64,000 nt of DNA from Forficula auricularia (Eukaryota; Arthropoda; Insecta; Dermaptera; Forficulidae): NCBI GenBank assembly GCA_024734495.1, contig JALMQS010000105.1, positions 564,671-628,670 on the forward strand. Reading direction: 5' to 3'. Shown here one piece after another: positions 22,287 through 31,639 of the stretch. Each line of letters opens with the position of its first letter. Position 1 is the stretch's first letter. The position numbers and the translations under genes were made by a program. The notes under the pieces were generated by a model. The model saw nothing but the letters and a program-made list of their open reading frames with translations, made no database searches and was not told the origin of the DNA.

Positions 22287-22362
22287 TGTATTATGCTTTA
22301 AATGACTTATATTCCAAGTTTCGAAGACTTCTTGAATTTTTGCATTTGTGAAAGAACTACCT

Positions 22363-22725
22363 AAGTCGATTCTTCCCCGTTTTCAGTAGAAGTTGCCATT
22401 AATAGTCAAAACATCAAAAATAGAATGCAATAAGGTTATTCCTCTAGTATTAGATAAGAATCGATCGTTATTTTTTATTTTAGGTCGATTCCTCTATGTC
22501 TTCAGCATTGTTTCCAATAATAATCGAAACGACAAAAATCTAATATAGAATTGATATTCCCTAAGTATTAGATGAGAATCGAGGGCTATTTTTTATTTTA
22601 AGTCGATTAATCCATGTCTTCAGCAATGGTTACTAATAATAACCGAAAAGTCAAAAATCCAATGTAGAATGGTTATTCCTCAAGTATTAAATGATTATTA
22701 TTTTTGAATTAAAGTCAACATGAAC
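22363..22725 (+). repeat. Three tandem ~120-bp units
   Basis: AGTCGATT / GGTCGATTCCTC / AGTCGATTAATC mark unit starts near 22363, 22483 and 22602. Each continues with TTTTCAG or CTTCAGCA, AATAATAACCGAAA-type and GGTTATTCCTC-type blocks. No ORF. Confidence 0.75.
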
Positions 22726-22954
22726 TGCAAATTGCAAGTGATATCTGATGAATAATAAAGGAATAAATATATTAATATTTCAAATGAATTTGGATAAAGC
22801 TTAGCAACGATCCGTTGCAGTTTATTTCTCTCTTGAATGTACACAACAATGGAGTACATTCACAAGAGAAACAAAGAGGTTGTCCTCTGCCTGATGCAAA
22901 CAAACATACACACATATATATCGAGATGATATATCTGTATATATATATTATTCA

Positions 22955-23010
22955 CTTGTTTGAGACTATAGTTTCGAAGACCTGGTCTTCATCATCAGTC
23001 CTCTCTAATT
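22955..23010 (-). ncRNA. Hammerhead ribozyme, family A, complete core, in sense with TMEM184
   Basis: Minus strand: CTGATGA (22998-22992), one T, stem II GAAGA/TCTTC (extendable, CCAGG loop), GAAAC, TATA, GTC (22966-22964). Only a short proximal stem I (GA/TC) is obvious; distal pairing is AT-rich. It lies in the presumed first intron of the TMEM184 gene, on the transcribed strand. Confidence 0.8.
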
Positions 23011-23211
23011 ATAAACATTTTCAATATCCAGACGATATTGACTCCATGAAAAACAACATTTATAATTAATTGAAGGAGACAATAAAGAGTGTCTTCTGCT
23101 GGAATTATAAATTTTATTTATAATTCCAGCAGAAGACACACTCTTTATTGTCTCCTTCAATATATAAAAATTCTGCTACTCTCGGCAAAAACTTTCAATT
23201 TAATTTATAAT

Positions 23212-23266
23212 TAAAAAAGACTGATAATGAAGACCAAGTCTTCGAAACTATAGTCTCAAACAAATA
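23212..23266 (+). ncRNA. Hammerhead motif, family A, G8 mutated
   Basis: CTGATAA (23221-23227) instead of CTGATGA; stem II GAAGA/TCTTC, GAAAC, TATA and GTC (23253-23255) are intact. Replacement of G8 predicts loss of activity. Confidence 0.75.
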
Positions 23267-23485
23267 AATAATATATATATACAGATATATCATCTCGATA
23301 TATATGTATGTATGTTTATTTGCATCAAGCAGAGGACAACCTCTTTGTTTCTCTTTGTGAATTGTTAATTTCTATATTTGTCTATTTTTTCTCTCTTGAA
23401 TGTACACAACAATGGAGTACATTATTACAATATAAATAAATAAAATTAAATAAATAAATAAAATGTAGCTATGTGAGAGGCTTAC

Positions 23486-23692
23486 CTGCTGACAGGTGAG
23501 GAATAGAGCGAGCCATACAAAGGCCCCTGCGATCCCTTGGGCAGCCTTGGTCTGCAGAAAGATGGTCTCAACTTGGTCGACGGCGACGGCGACACTGGCC
23601 ACCGTGGGGGCCGTCATCGTGGACGACGAGCCGTTCACGAAGACACTGCTCGAAGCAGACGTCTCCGTTGTTAAATTCAGCACAGGACTCAT
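23486..23692 (-). CDS. TMEM184: TMEM184-family protein, first coding exon
   Basis: Sixty-nine codons from ATG at 23692 to a splice donor at 23486 (CAG|GTAAGC). The N-terminus is Ser/Thr-rich, with glycosylation-like N-L-T and N-G-S sites. Then comes FLQTKAAQGIAGAFVWLALF, which matches the first membrane helix of TMEM184/organic-solute-transporter-alpha-like proteins (human TMEM184B has a similar AAQ-I-S/A-G-FVW-ALL segment followed by TCHQ; here TCQQ). These are seven-helix proteins of endosomal and plasma membranes. In-frame ATGs also exist at 23731 and 23827; I choose 23692 from the usual ~40-residue N-tail. The next exon (Y-HLR, RWIVRILFIVP in relatives) was not found at lower coordinates, so intron 1 is long. 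Confidence 0.78.
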
Positions 23693-23827
23693 AGAAAGAT
23701 TATCCAAGGTAGGTGTCGAAGAAGAATACATCCATACGCTTAAATTAAACAAACAGAGATTGTTTAATCGAGAGAGAAATCCGCAACACGCACAACAACA
23801 CTTGTCAAATGACACAGATTCCAGCAA

Positions 23828-24237
23828 AAAAAATATTCACCATACGATTCGCTTATTTCAATTAAACATCACCATAAATAGTGATTGTTTTTAATAAAAA
23901 TTAAAAATGAATTTAATTAGAAATCGGAAAATTGTATGATTGGAGATAACATGATGTTTGGGAATTGAAAACTTGACACTTCTCCTTACCCTATTTGAAG
24001 ACTATTGAACAATCTACGAACACCATTTTTATTGTTTTATCAACCTTGGCAAATAAGCAATACTTGCCAACTGTCCAAACTTGAAAAAGGTCAAACATAT
24101 GAGAACAAACATGTGGCGCATTGAGTAAGCACAATTGCATCTCAGCCAATCAGGGATCGTGATTGAGAAGCCGCTCAAAAGTTAATTCTTTACTCTTTGC
24201 TTTTATAAAGACATTTAATAATAAAAAAACAAATATA
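23828..24237 (-). promoter_or_regulatory. Probable TMEM184 5' UTR / promoter region
   Basis: Sequence upstream of the first coding exon. A CCAAT box occurs on the plus strand in CAGCCAATCAGGGATCG (24143-24159); no clear TATA element or initiator is placed. It ends where a hAT insertion begins. The assignment rests on position only. Confidence 0.35.
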
Positions 24238-24618
24238 CGGACAAGCAGAGACGGATTTATAAATATTTCGCCCCTAGGCACTATTCTGACTGCCGCTCCC
24301 TTGAAACATGTCACATCTGTGCCAAAGTCATTATTTAAATAAAAAAAACTAAATATAACGAGTCCATAAACGGGTGTTACGAGTTATTTTTTTTAATTTT
24401 AATTACATTTGAAAAGGTCTATTCTTTTACAAACTAAAAAATACATTATTATTGAAATACTTGAATAAAAAGAAAAATTAACAAAAATAAACTAACGTAT
24501 CAATGTTTTCTACTTTGGGAAGTCTTTATTATGTTTCCTTACGTTGGTTTCCTCCTACTTTTAACCATTGCGAACTCCTCTATTAAGTCTTTAACTTTTA
24601 TTTGATCACCGTTACTTT

Positions 24619-24677
24619 TATTCAATTTCCGACGTTTCGGAGACTTTTTCCTCTCCTTCTTCAGGGTATTGAATAGT
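24619..24677 (-). ncRNA. Hammerhead ribozyme, family B, complete core
   Basis: Minus strand: CTGAAGA (24664-24658), A, stem II GGAGA/TCTCC, GAAAC, GTC (24633-24631), then GG pairing with CC in front of CTGAAGA, and further ATTCAAT / ATTGAAT pairing in stem I. All core residues are present. Confidence 0.86.
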
Positions 24678-24961
24678 TATTGATGGGTAAGTATATATAA
24701 CTAAGGTGACCCCACGTCCCGCTTTCGGCGGGACAGTCCCGATTTTTAACAATTTGTCCCGCGTCCCGCGGTGTTTTAAAAAAGTCCCGATTTTTGGAAA
24801 GAATGCACGACAAGCTAGGGAAGGGAATATACGGTTTTCGGAGATCATGTGGCAATTTAGCCAGGATATGAGTTTTATATTATGTAATTGGATGTTGATG
24901 AAGGCAGTCCACGGGGGTTGTAAAAAATAAGACTATAATTGTTTTATTGTTTTACATTTAT

Positions 24962-25018
24962 TTGTTAAAACCGACGTTTCGGAGATTTATTCTCTCCTTC
25001 TTCAGGGTAACAAAAGTC
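24962..25018 (-). ncRNA. Hammerhead ribozyme, family B, complete core
   Basis: Minus strand: CTGAAGA (25005-24999), A, stem II GGAGA/TCTCC with loop GAATAAA, GAAAC, GTC (24975-24973). Stem I: CC/GG next to the core, then TTGTTA with TAACAA. One of the best-preserved copies. Confidence 0.87.
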
Positions 25019-25037
25019 AATGAAAGTAGTGTAATCA

Positions 25038-25092
25038 CTTTTTGTTACCCTGAAGGAGAGAATAAATCTCCGAAACGTCGGTTTTAACAAAT
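25038..25092 (+). ncRNA. Hammerhead motif, family B, 3-nt core deletion
   Basis: Partner of the preceding ribozyme. CTGAAGAAGGAGA is reduced to CTGAAGGAGA, removing G8/A9; stem II distal part, GAAAC and GTC (25077-25079) remain. Predicted inactive. Confidence 0.75.
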
Positions 25093-25229
25093 AAATGTAA
25101 AACAATAAAACAATTATAGTCTTATTTTTTACAACCACCGTGGACTGCTTTCATCAACATCCAATTACATATTTATACCTGTCCGTCTCCTAAAGAAAAA
25201 CGCTATCAGTTTTATATTACGTTTGTTAA

Positions 25230-25565
25230 TTTTTAACCGACTTCAAAAAAGGAGGAGGTTCTCTATTCGATTGAATTTTTTTTTTTTTTTTTTTTTTTTG
25301 TGCCTATGTTACCTCATATCTCCGCCAATTGTCAACCGATTTTGAAATTTTTTTTTGCATTGGGTCCAGTCTAGCTTCCGATTGGTCCCATTTTTTTTCG
25401 ATTTTTTTTCATAGGTATTAGACCTTTTTTATTAGGTTTGTTTAGACCTAACCTCTTTGTTTATGAACCGATTTCGATGGTTCTTTTTTTATCCGAAAGG
25501 GGGTGTCTTAGGGATGGTGTCATATTAATTTGGTCAAGTTCTGATGATATAATCACTATTAATAA
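25230..25565 (+). repeat. ACCGACTTC-family repeat body
   Basis: ACCGACTTCAAAAAAGGAGG start, T-run, AACCGATTTTGAAATT and GGTCAAGTTCTGATGATATA phrases, as at 1838-2330. Non-coding. Confidence 0.65.
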
Positions 25566-25608
25566 CATCACTAAAAGGAGAAAAATAAAAAATTTTAAGA
25601 AAAAATAA

Positions 25609-25965
25609 AAACCGACTTCAAAAAATTAAATGCAACAAATATAAAAATACACTAAAAGGTATAAAATAATTATTATCTTATTTAGTTACAACTAAACGAC
25701 GAAGATATTAACACGAAATTACTTTTTGAAGTTGGTGCCAAACATATACCTTTTATGAATCGCACTCGACGGATCTTACTTAGTACGTTTGGCGGGTACG
25801 CTCGCTTATAGGTATAGTTTGTTTGGCACCGACTTTAAAAAGTAATTTCGTGTTAATATTTCGTCGTTTAGTTGTAACTAAATAAGATAATAATTATTTT
25901 ATACCTTTTAGTGTATTTTTATATTTGTTGCATTTAATTTTTTGAAGTCGGTTTTTATTTTTTTC
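25609..25965. mobile_element. Foldback, ACCGACTTC / GAAGTCGGT ends (copy 2)
   Basis: AAAAACCGACTTCAAAAAAT is inverted at TTTTTTGAAGTCGGTTTTT. Inner arms ATTAACACGAAATTACTTTT and AAAAGTAATTTCGTGTTAAT match closely. The centre holds a GTTTGGCGGGTACGCTCGC block also in the copy at 10796-11190. Confidence 0.8.
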
Positions 25966-26104
25966 TTAAAAATTTTTATATAATGTTAAACTTTAATAAT
26001 AACAAATAATTTTTGAGAACTGATTATCGAGAACTGCTTATCAAAGTTGGCATTGTTGATCAGTTGTTAGAATTCGACCATCATTGTTTGGACTTAATGA
26101 ACAA

Positions 26105-26371
26105 TGGGATTTTTTGAATATATTGATAAGGAAAAGGTTGAATCTTGGACATCAGCAAACATCATAATATAGAACAAATGATTAGAAATATTTCATTATT
26201 TTGAAACAAACCATGTTCCATACTATGATGCATTAAAAATTGTGAAATAGCAGGAACTAATGCTGCGACTGATGAACGCGTTTTTTCTGCGGTAAATAAA
26301 GTGTGGACTTCAGAAAAATCCCAATTAAGTGTTGAGAATTTGAAAGCCATTTTATGTGTGAAATATAATTA
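26105..26371 (+). pseudogene. hAT transposase C-terminal (dimerisation) remnant
   Basis: On the plus strand: GFFEYIDKEKVESWTS, then a stop and frame change, then AGTNAATDERVFSAVNKVW followed by TSEKSQLSVENLKAILCVKY and a stop. This is the conserved hAT C-terminal dimerisation block (A-ERVFS, NL). The rest of the transposase is not detectable. It belongs to hAT B by position. Confidence 0.7.
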
Positions 26372-26773
26372 ATTTAACAAATTCTTGTGAAAAATTTCAT
26401 GACCTTTTAAACAACAACAGGAATCTACTAAAAAAATTCACTCAAATGAGAAATATGCCAAAGAATAAAATAATACTATACATAATTTTTTTATTTTTTA
26501 AATTGTACTTATGTTGAATTTAAAAAAAAACAATATATTTTACAATACTACTTTTGCGTTCTATAAAAATTTTAGTTGCACCATATAGACCAAATTTTTA
26601 ATCAAGAATCCCCCGGTCAATTGGTGTCCCGAATTACCAATGTTAAAATCTGGTCACCTTAAGTATAACTCGGTTCCCATTTGTCTCTCCTTTCAGTGAT
26701 AGAAACAATATTACAACTTGTAATTTACAAGAGAGACAAATGAGAACCGAGTTATATACTCACCCATCAATAA

Positions 26774-26832
26774 CTATTCAATACCCTGAAGAAGGAGAGA
26801 AAAAAGTCTCCAGAACGTCGGAAATTGAATAA
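26774..26832 (+). ncRNA. Hammerhead motif, family B, GAAA scrambled
   Basis: CTGAAGA (26786-26792), A, stem II GGAGA/TCTCC, but the GAAAC segment reads AGAAC before GTC (26817-26819). G12 is displaced, so loss of activity is predicted. Stem I is kept. Confidence 0.7.
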
Positions 26833-27235
26833 AAGTAAATAATTTATGGGCTGGCTTTCATTATAACCCACTTTTATTTCGCTTAACAGTCCGTCTTTCA
26901 AAGAAAATAAAGAAAATTAAAATCTAAATAATCGGAAAGGAAAAAATTGGTGTTTTTGCCTATTTTTTTTTTTTTTTTTTTTTTTTATCAAAATAGTTTT
27001 AATCTTTTTTGAAATAAAAAAAATATATAAACAAAATTAAGCACTAATTTTTACTGCACAATTTAAATAACGAGTCTTTTTTTTCTTACTTTTAAAATAG
27101 GAATAAAATTACATAAAAATGAATAAAAAAAATTATTTTTTAAAATTTCTTTATTATAAAATTTTGTAATTATATCGTCAGGCTGTGCCGCCTCTAGGCA
27201 CTGGCCTAGTGTGCCTAGTGGGAAATTCGTCCCTG

Positions 27236-28200
27236 CGGCCAAGTGTGATTTGGCGAGTCTTTAATAAATTTATGAGAAAAATAAATTATCACATTCTTAT
27301 TTAAAACTAGATTTATGGTACATAGTTGTTTCACCATATGGGTTTTCTTAGGATTTTTTTAAAATTTAGATAAATTATTATTTAAATACCATACTTCTGT
27401 ATCGATTAGTAGCAAAACGAAATTTATGAACAATATAGTTCCGGAGATATTAAATTCCAAAGATAGAATTTTTTAGACTCTTATACATTGCACCTTTGAC
27501 TATATACATAATGTATATAGTCAAAGCATTGCACCATACGGGATATCGGAAAGTTTACATACATATTTAATTATAATTAAGAAACTCTTTTCTTACCATT
27601 GTTGTAAAAAACTAAACCAACATTAAACAATAACCAATACATTTTTTAAGAAAATTTTAATTCATAGTTACAACGCAGTTTCCGAGATAATTAATGAAAA
27701 ATTTAAACTAAAATCAAGCTGGCAACAACGCATGTATTTAACCTAAAAAAGTGTGTAACTTTAGTACTTTTTTGACGTTTTTTCACTTCAGTCATTGTCG
27801 CAACAGCTTAAGAACTTTTTTGTTTTATAAATCTCATTTTATAATGTACTTTATCTGAAATTTCTATGATAAAATATATGGGACAATGTTGCCAGATTTG
27901 TCAAACGAACAGGGGATTGGGTAGAATTGGTACATAAACAGCAACAAGTTTTAGGCTTATTAACTATGAATCCTTATTGTCTGTTCTATATACTCTAGCA
28001 TTAACTTTTTCTAGTATTGTCGCGAAACAACTACCTTAATAAAGACGTTTAATAAAAAAACAAAAATACGGCCAAGTGTGTTTGGGACTCGCCCACCGAG
28101 GCTTTAATAAATTTATGAGAAAAATTAACACATTCTTATTTAAAACTAATTTAAGAAACATTAATGAATAGAACATCACAATGCATAGTGTGTTTACACA
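27236..28200. other. Intergenic repeat remnants
   Basis: GGCCAAGTGTGATTTGGCGA plus AATAAATTTATGAGAAAAAT at 27237 recurs at 28070-28120, so this is an older repeat into which hAT A jumped. A small palindrome GACTATATACATAATGTATA (27496-27521) is present. No gene. Confidence 0.55.
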
Positions 28201-28202
28201 TG

Positions 28203-28362
28203 GGGGTGAACCGCGATTGAAATTAGGTGTACACTGTCTTTGGAATTATGTGGAATTATTTTGTAATTCATTAAATAATCCCCCTTCATCTATTGTCTTC
28301 TACTTGTAAATGAAAGTGCAAGTGGAAGTAGGTGTACACAATATTAGGTCGCGGTTCACCCC
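28203..28362. mobile_element. 160-bp MITE, GGGGTGAACCGCGA ends
   Basis: GGGGTGAACCGCGA (28203) is perfectly inverted at TCGCGGTTCACCCC (28362), and GGTGTACAC blocks are inverted just inside. Superfamily not recognised. Confidence 0.75.
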
Positions 28363-28389
28363 TCGGTTTACCCCTTAGAGGTCGTCATG

Positions 28390-29296
28390 GGCATTGCCCC
28401 CCCCCTAGAAAAACTCCTTGCCCCCTAGAAAAATCGAGTCAATATCTCAATAACTATTTATGCTTTAAAATCAAGAAAACTACAGATTGAAAAAAATGTA
28501 GATTTTGGAAAAAATTGGACGAAAACCATATGGCATTTCGCTCTACAAAAAAAGCTCTAATAAGTGAACATCGAAAAAATTATATTTTTCGAGATAGTTA
28601 CTGTTTTGTCAAAATGTTCGTTAGTTAGTCTGAGCGTTACCAAATTTTTGTGGACGAGGTAGCTCAAAAACCAGTGTGAATATCGAAACCAAATTTCACA
28701 CGTAGTATTGGTCCATTGAGATTAAGAGCTGATTAGATTTTGGTGCATATCGACTCAAAATTAAGCGGGGAGGAGGGGGGTTAAAAATTAAAAATCTAGG
28801 CCATTTGAGCAAACTCAACCAAATTTTGTATACATAATCTGTGGGCCTCTAGAGAGCTAGAAATGAAAAAACTAACCACCCAAAATGGGGGGAAGGTCAA
28901 AAAATGAAAATTCTTGCTCTTGGACCAAACTCAACCAAATTTTGTATACATAATCGGTGGACCACTAGACGGCTAGAAATGCAAAAACTGGGTGCGGAGG
29001 GTGGAGTGATGGTGCGGGGGCTAAGTGGTGGTGGGTTAGGGCATGGGGTGCGCGGGGTGGAGTGAGGGTAGTAAGGCGGAGTAGGGGTGCAGGGATGGAG
29101 GGAGAGGGGGTCCAGGGGCTAGGCGCCGGGGGGTTCGGATGAGGGTCCAGTGGCGTAGTGGGGTGGTACGAGGGTGGGGGTCCGAGGTGAGTGGGGTGCA
29201 GGATGGAGTGTTGGGGTGGGGTTCGTGGGTTGGGGGTCCGGGGGGCGTGCCCACTGACTAGCAAGAGGGCCGCCGAAAGTGGGCTCTTGCAGCTAG
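28390..29296 (+). mobile_element. Non-autonomous Helitron with G-rich tract
   Basis: The 3' end has the hairpin core GGGCCGCCGAAAGTGGGC, then TCTTGCAG and CTAG (29293-29296) followed by T, as Helitrons end. Inside are TAGAAATGCAAAAACTGGG and a strongly G-skewed stretch (28985-29255). Proline-rich open frames on the minus strand are artefacts of that stretch. The 5' end is uncertain; no Rep/helicase. Confidence 0.65.
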
Positions 29297-29374
29297 TATT
29301 GTACATACAATTTCGTTTTGCCACCAATCGGTGCAGAAGTATTTAAATAATAATATATCTAAATTTCTTTTTTG

Positions 29375-29475
29375 TTTTTCGGCCTTTCTAGCCATAAGCC
29401 AATTTACGATACTATATATTATTATTTTTAAATTTGTCTCTACCCCGGGGTCAGATTTTAGCCGGATATCTAAAT
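29375..29475 (-). repeat. SINE fragment (same family as 59404-59560)
   Basis: CTAGCCATAAGCCAATTTAC, GATACTATA and GGGGTCAGATTTTAGCCGG match the body at 59412-59490. The tRNA-like part is missing here. Confidence 0.5.
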
Positions 29476-30290
29476 TTCAAAAATCCTAACAAAACCCATC
29501 TGGCGAATAATGTAATAGAAAAAAAAAATTGGCTTAGGCGCCCCCCCCCCCCCCCCCCCCCCCTCCTAAAGATCTGCAGAGCGAAGACACTGGCGAAGAA
29601 GTCATTGTCGCCGCCTCCTCTCTTTTCCAAGAAGCCTTGGAGGGGAAGCATCTCCAGCGCTAGCTGTATTCATCGCTCAAGAGGAGAAATAACACTTCTT
29701 GGAAAAAAAACTAAAGTGAGAGCGAAGAAGGCAACAATGACCTCCCCTCCAGTATCTATTAATAGACATATTTTGAGTGAGAGGGAGAATAAAAGATAGA
29801 ACATAGAAAGACGATAATAAATTTTATAAAGAAATTTAAAAAGCCAGTAAGAAATTTATTTATGGAAAAAATTGAAGGAAAAAGTGAAAACTTTTTCTCG
29901 ACTCGGTACAGTAGAGTACTAGAGCCATTTTCCTATGTGGGGCAGCCGACCAGCTGATTCTTTCTTGAGATTTTTTTCATCATAGGCTCCACAGAGGAGT
30001 GCTTGATGAAAGTCATGATTTAAAAAAATAAACAAAAGCTAAATAAAATAAATTGTATTTAAAAAAAAAAACTAAAAAACATTCTTCTAAAAAGTACAAA
30101 ACATAATGTAATACTTGATCAAAAAGTGTGGGGCGCAGATACATGTACTTTTAATTAATTTCGACAAAGTGCCCCACTCTTTATATCTTTTGATTAGTCA
30201 CCGCGTAAGGATATGTTTATCTCTTTTAAATTTTTCCCTAAGGGACATTCGTGGACCCAAAATTATAGATAGGTATAGATGTAATCCTCT
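29476..30290. other. Intergenic, poly-C tract, no gene
   Basis: C-run at 29541-29563, then a GAAG-rich segment with open frames on both strands but no protein motif. No recognised repeat ends. Confidence 0.55.
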
Positions 30291-30297
30291 AATAGGC

Positions 30298-30440
30298 AGA
30301 GATGTACAAAAGATACCTCATAAAAAGTATCTGGAATATAAGTTACAAAATATTTTTAACTAAAGTATTTGAGATATCAGATACAAGATACTTTTATAAA
30401 TGGTATTTGAAATACTAGATACAAAATACGTATTTTCTAA
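30298..30440. mobile_element. hAT-like MITE fragment
   Basis: Begins CAGAGATGTACAAAAGATAC and continues with repeated short phrases such as AAGTATTTGAGATATCAGATAC. This pattern is common in insect non-autonomous hAT elements. No right terminus found. Confidence 0.4.
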
Positions 30441-31255
30441 ATAATTTTTTAAATAAAAACACTTTTTGAAAGAAAACATAAGTAATTTTATTAATCTTAA
30501 CTTGAGGTTTATTTAGCTTACTTATTATATTAATTATGAACAGTGATCGTCTTAATCGCGTAAATTTGAGGAAATGTTATTTTATTTTTAAGGTATTAAT
30601 TGAAAAAAATCAGCACTGTGTCCATGACAGTGAGACATAGTTTTACTTTTTAAACAGTCTTAAAAAAGTGAAAGCCATGTTTGAAAATTATTTTTCTCTA
30701 AGTTTCAGATACATATTTCTAAACACGAATAAGTAAAAAAAAGTCTGGCATTTGAATTCCTGACGCAATCATGGACTGCGCTTAGACAATGAGCTAAATA
30801 AATAATCGCTTGAAGAAATCCTCTTTTTTACACTTTCCAACCCAAATACTTATTAAATTATATCTAAATATATTAAAAACAATTCATTCTTAATATTTGA
30901 TGATGTTATGTTGTGAAAATATTGGGTTGGTTTTATCAAATTTGGTGTTTAATAGGGATTTTTTGTATCCGTCTCGTTACACCTACGCGCGAAGTTTAGA
31001 CTATATTTCTTAATATAAGTTAAAATCTATTAAATAATGGAGAATTCTTTAGGTTTGGATCTTTAGTTTATTCGACTTCAAATTCAGAAGTCGGTTATAA
31101 CTGATAATTTATTGGCATAGATCGCTAAAGCTGAGCTTTCCTGACATTTTGATATGAGCACAGTACAACTACTATAGGATTTTGAGAGTTTACTTGTCGA
31201 GGTTAAGCGGATGTAGGGCTTTTTTAATAAAGAATATTAATTTTACTTATGGAAA
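30441..31255. other. Intergenic, no gene seen
   Basis: AT-rich; no recognised motif. Confidence 0.6.
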
Positions 31256-31465
31256 GTGGTGTAGGTTTTAGGTGAAACATGATGTTAGTTAATAGAGTAA
31301 AGGGTGTGTAGTTTCACAGTGAATGAAATAAAACTCAAAGAGGTTTATACAAACTCAATATATTTCGGATTATTAGCCATCATCGGGAGTTTTACAAGTT
31401 AATAACCTCTTTGAGTTTTATTTCATTCACTGTGAAGCTTGCTACTCTATTAACTAAGAAGACCA
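31256..31465. mobile_element. Family F foldback with hammerhead-like motif
   Basis: GGTGAAAC, TTAATAGAGTA, and AATGAAATAAAACTCAAAGAGG are inverted as CCTCTTTGAGTTTTATTTCATT and TACTCTATTAA. The left arm contains the degenerate motif at 31357-31386. Sister element at 40960-41217. Confidence 0.6.
31352..31390 (-). ncRNA. Hammerhead-like motif, family F, degenerate
   Basis: Minus strand: CCGATGA (U4 to C), T, GG...CC as a minimal stem II, GAAA, TATATT. Compare 41075-41104, which keeps CTGATGA and ends ATATC. Stem III would be A-U pairs only. Inactive by sequence. Confidence 0.45.
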
Positions 31466-31639
31466 ATTTTCTTTCTTTGTGTAAAATATTTATTATTGGC
31501 CGACCACCATGGTTAATAGGTTTCGGTCTACTGAGAGACCATTGTTAAGGCCTGAATACAATATAGATACAGTGTTAATTATTTAAAACATTAATACCTC
31601 AATTCCAAATTTGTTTCCTAGCTAATTTTTGGAAATGAT

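Larger units (their letters stand above)
22825..23415. mobile_element. Compound family A foldback with divergent hammerhead pair
   Basis: Long arms: TTGAATGTACACAACAATGG, then GAGGTTGTCCTCTGC and GAGATGATATATCTGTATAT at the left, mirrored at the right. The centre (23065-23175) is a smaller foldback with GAAGGAGACAATAAAGAGTG ends. Hammerheads lie outward at 22964-22998 (minus) and 23221-23255 (plus). The right end is ~70 bp from the TMEM184 splice donor. Confidence 0.75.
24880..25171. mobile_element. Family B foldback with divergent hammerhead pair, inside hAT B
   Basis: The arms start TATGTAATTGGATGTTGATG and end CATCAACATCCAATTACATA, with ~130-bp arms matching closely, so it is young. Hammerheads face outward at 24973-25005 (minus) and 25050-25079 (plus). 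Confidence 0.82.
24702..26661. mobile_element. hAT transposon B, inserted in the family B foldback
   Basis: Ends TAAGGTGACCCC (24702) and CTGGTCACCTTA (26661). Target octamers TATATAAC / AGTATAAC match 6 of 8, and joining the flanks restores the foldback's own ATATAACTCGG sequence. Internal GTCCCG repeats (24714-24790) are typical of one hAT group. A transposase C-terminus remains at 26105-26371. It holds two foldbacks (24880-25171 and 25609-25965). Confidence 0.82.
24590..26905. mobile_element. Family B foldback split by hAT B
   Basis: The left arm (TTATTCAATTTCCGACGTTT to TTGATGGGTAAGTATATAAC) and right arm (GAGTTATATACTCACCCATC to CGGAAATTGAATAAAAGTA) are inverted. A small inner palindrome (CATTTGTCTCTC / GAGAGACAAATG) sits at the centre. 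Hammerheads face outward (24631-24664 minus, 26786-26819 plus). The tail TTATTTCGCTTAACAGTCCG follows the right arm as in sister copies. Confidence 0.75.
24246..27235. mobile_element. hAT transposon A, outer layer of a nested stack
   Basis: Ends CAGAGACGGATTTATAAAT (24246) and GGGAAATTCGTCCCTG (27235) are inverted, and both carry the CTAGGCAC block further in. Flanking octamers CGGACAAG and CGGCCAAG match 7 of 8, as a hAT target duplication. The undisturbed target is found in a repeat at 28070. Its transposase is not recognised; the interior is mostly later insertions. Confidence 0.8.

Noticed and set aside
28965..29327. Proline/His-rich 120- and 72-codon frames (minus)
   Set aside because: Same cause: strand-skewed G-rich tract.
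31520..31570. Hammerhead in GGTTTCGGTCTACTGAGAGACC (minus strand)
   Set aside because: GGTCT/AGACC stem and GAAAC are there, but CUGANGA reads CTTAACA and no GTC follows. At best a relic.
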